From: Lentisphaerota bacterium
GTDB taxonomy: Bacteria > Verrucomicrobiota > Kiritimatiellia > JAAZAB01
DNA: 6,953 bases
NCBI GenBank assembly: GCA_016182435.1
Contig: JACPGN010000082.1
Coordinates: 1 to 6,953 of the forward strand
Reading direction: 5' to 3'
Notes under the pieces: generated by a model
What the model saw: the letters and a program-made list of their open reading frames with translations, nothing else
Databases searched by the model: none
What the model was told of the DNA's origin: nothing
In this document: positions 6,053-6,953 of the stretch, piece after piece
Numbering within the stretch: position 1 is the first letter of the stretch
Layout of the letters: each line of letters begins with the position of its first letter
Made by a program: the position numbers and the translations under genes

Positions 6053-6953
6053 TCATTTCTTGTCATCCACCATCTCGAAATCCGCGTCAATGGCGTCATC
6101 GGGGCCCTTGCCTGGTCCTTCGCCCTGTCGCGCCCCTTGGCGGGATTCATCGCTTGGCGCCTCTTCCGGGGGCTGCTGCTGGCGAGCATCTTTGGCGCGC
6201 GCATACAGGTCGGCGGATACGGATTGCATTTCGGTATTGAGCGCTTCCATGGCGCTGCGCAGCTCCGCGCTTTCTCCGCCCTTAATGGCCGCTTTAAGTT
6301 TCTCGATGGCCGCTTCAACGGCAGCCTTGCGGGTCGCATCAATCTTGTTGCCCTGTTCCTTGAGCAGTTTCTCAGTCTCATACACTGTGGCGTCGGCCCG
6401 GTTCTTGAGCTCAACCTGCTCACGACGCTGCTGGTCATCGGCGGCGTGCTGTTCGGCGTCCTTAACCATTTTCTCAACTTCACTCTTTTCCAGGCCGCTC
6501 GAAGCGGTGATCGTAATTTTCTGTTCCTTGCTGGTGCCGAGGTCCTTGGCGCTCACGTGCAGAATGCCGGTGGCGTCAATATCAAAGCCGACTTCAATCT
6601 GCGGCATGCCCCGCGGCGCCGGCGGAATGCCATCCAGGTGAAAGCGCCCAATGGACTTGTTGTCCCCGGCCATCTTGCGCTCGCCCTGGAGCACATGGAT
6701 TTCCACCGAGGGCTGGTTGTCCGAAGCCGTGCTGAAAATTTCGCTCTTGCGCGTGGGGATAGTGGTATTGCGTTCGATCAGGGTGGTGAACACCCCGCCC
6801 AGGGTTTCGATACCCAAACTCAAGGGCGTCACATCCAGGAGCAACACATCATGCACCTCGCCCTTCAAGACGCCGGCCTGGATCGCCGCGCCGACGGCAA
6901 CCACTTCATCGGGATTGACCCCTTTGTGCGGATCTTTGCCGAACAGCTCCTTG
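6053..6953 (-). CDS. dnaK: Chaperone DnaK (Hsp70), C-terminal part; 5' end outside window
   Basis: The last 299 residues are present, open to the right edge. They begin within the end of the nucleotide-binding domain ([27 protein letters not shown]). The linker follows with [19 protein letters not shown], then the substrate-binding beta domain ([44 protein letters not shown]), then the helical lid ([19 protein letters not shown]...). The tail is rich in Gln, Gly, Glu and Pro and ends [15 protein letters not shown], a variant of the usual D-A-E-F-E-E-V-D-D end. DnaK is an ATP-driven Hsp70 that binds unfolded segments. The family is about 640 residues, so a little over half is missing. The GTG at 6902-6904 is an internal Val codon in DEVVAVGAA, not a start. 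The next gene is groES; neither dnaJ nor grpE follows. Confidence 0.98.
   Translation of the reverse strand, partial: KELFGKDPHKGVNPDEVVAVGAAIQAGVLKGEVHDVLLLDVTPLSLGIETLGGVFTTLIERNTTIPTRKSEIFSTASDNQPSVEIHVLQGERKMAGDNKSIGRFHLDGIPPAPRGMPQIEVGFDIDATGILHVSAKDLGTSKEQKITITASSGLEKSEVEKMVKDAEQHAADDQQRREQVELKNRADATVYETEKLLKEQGNKIDATRKAAVEAAIEKLKAAIKGGESAELRSAMEALNTEMQSVSADLYARAKDARQQQPPEEAPSDESRQGARQGEGPGKGPDDAIDADFEMVDDKK

Overview
All supported genes lie on the minus strand, so the window reads biologically from right to left: dnaK (3' part only), groES, groEL, a strong terminator, a small gene for the RNA polymerase omega subunit, a fused alpha-beta E1 subunit of a 2-oxoacid (pyruvate-type) dehydrogenase, and the 5' part of an E2 acyltransferase that runs off the left edge. 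The GC-rich coding sequence, the form of GroEL (C-terminal [12 protein letters not shown]) and the single-chain E1 suggest a bacterium from the PVC superphylum or a neighbouring environmental lineage (for example Kiritimatiellota, Verrucomicrobiota or Planctomycetota). This placement comes from family impressions only and no alignment was made.

Right half (about 3906-6953): a compact chaperone block. DnaK is followed after 78 nt by GroES, then after 65 nt by GroEL, and it closes with a GC-rich hairpin plus T8 just past groEL. No CIRCE-type operator is visible in the internal gaps, so these genes are probably transcribed together from a promoter upstream of the window. Nothing repetitive was seen in this half.

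Middle (about 3475-3905): a 129-bp segment bounded by 19/21-matching inverted repeats sits between the groEL terminator and a good promoter that drives rpoZ. It looks like a small non-autonomous (MITE/REP-like) element. The rpoZ Shine-Dalgarno is badly placed for the obvious ATG and well placed for a TTG two codons later.

Left half (1-3474): the E1 fusion supplies thiamine-diphosphate-dependent decarboxylation and reductive acylation. The E2 downstream carries the lipoyl domain that accepts the acyl group, one clear peripheral-subunit-binding domain, a second degenerate one, and the beginning of the acyltransferase core. An E3 gene may follow beyond the left edge. Both gaps flanking the E1 gene hold related inverted repeats built of 9-bp CAC(G/T)GATNN units. 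The E2 linker is encoded partly by an eight-copy 7-bp tandem repeat whose loss or gain would shift the frame.

No wholly unknown system is evident. The genes are housekeeping genes. The most unusual content is the repeat material around the dehydrogenase and rpoZ genes, especially the coding heptanucleotide repeat. No gap between genes exceeds 300 bases.
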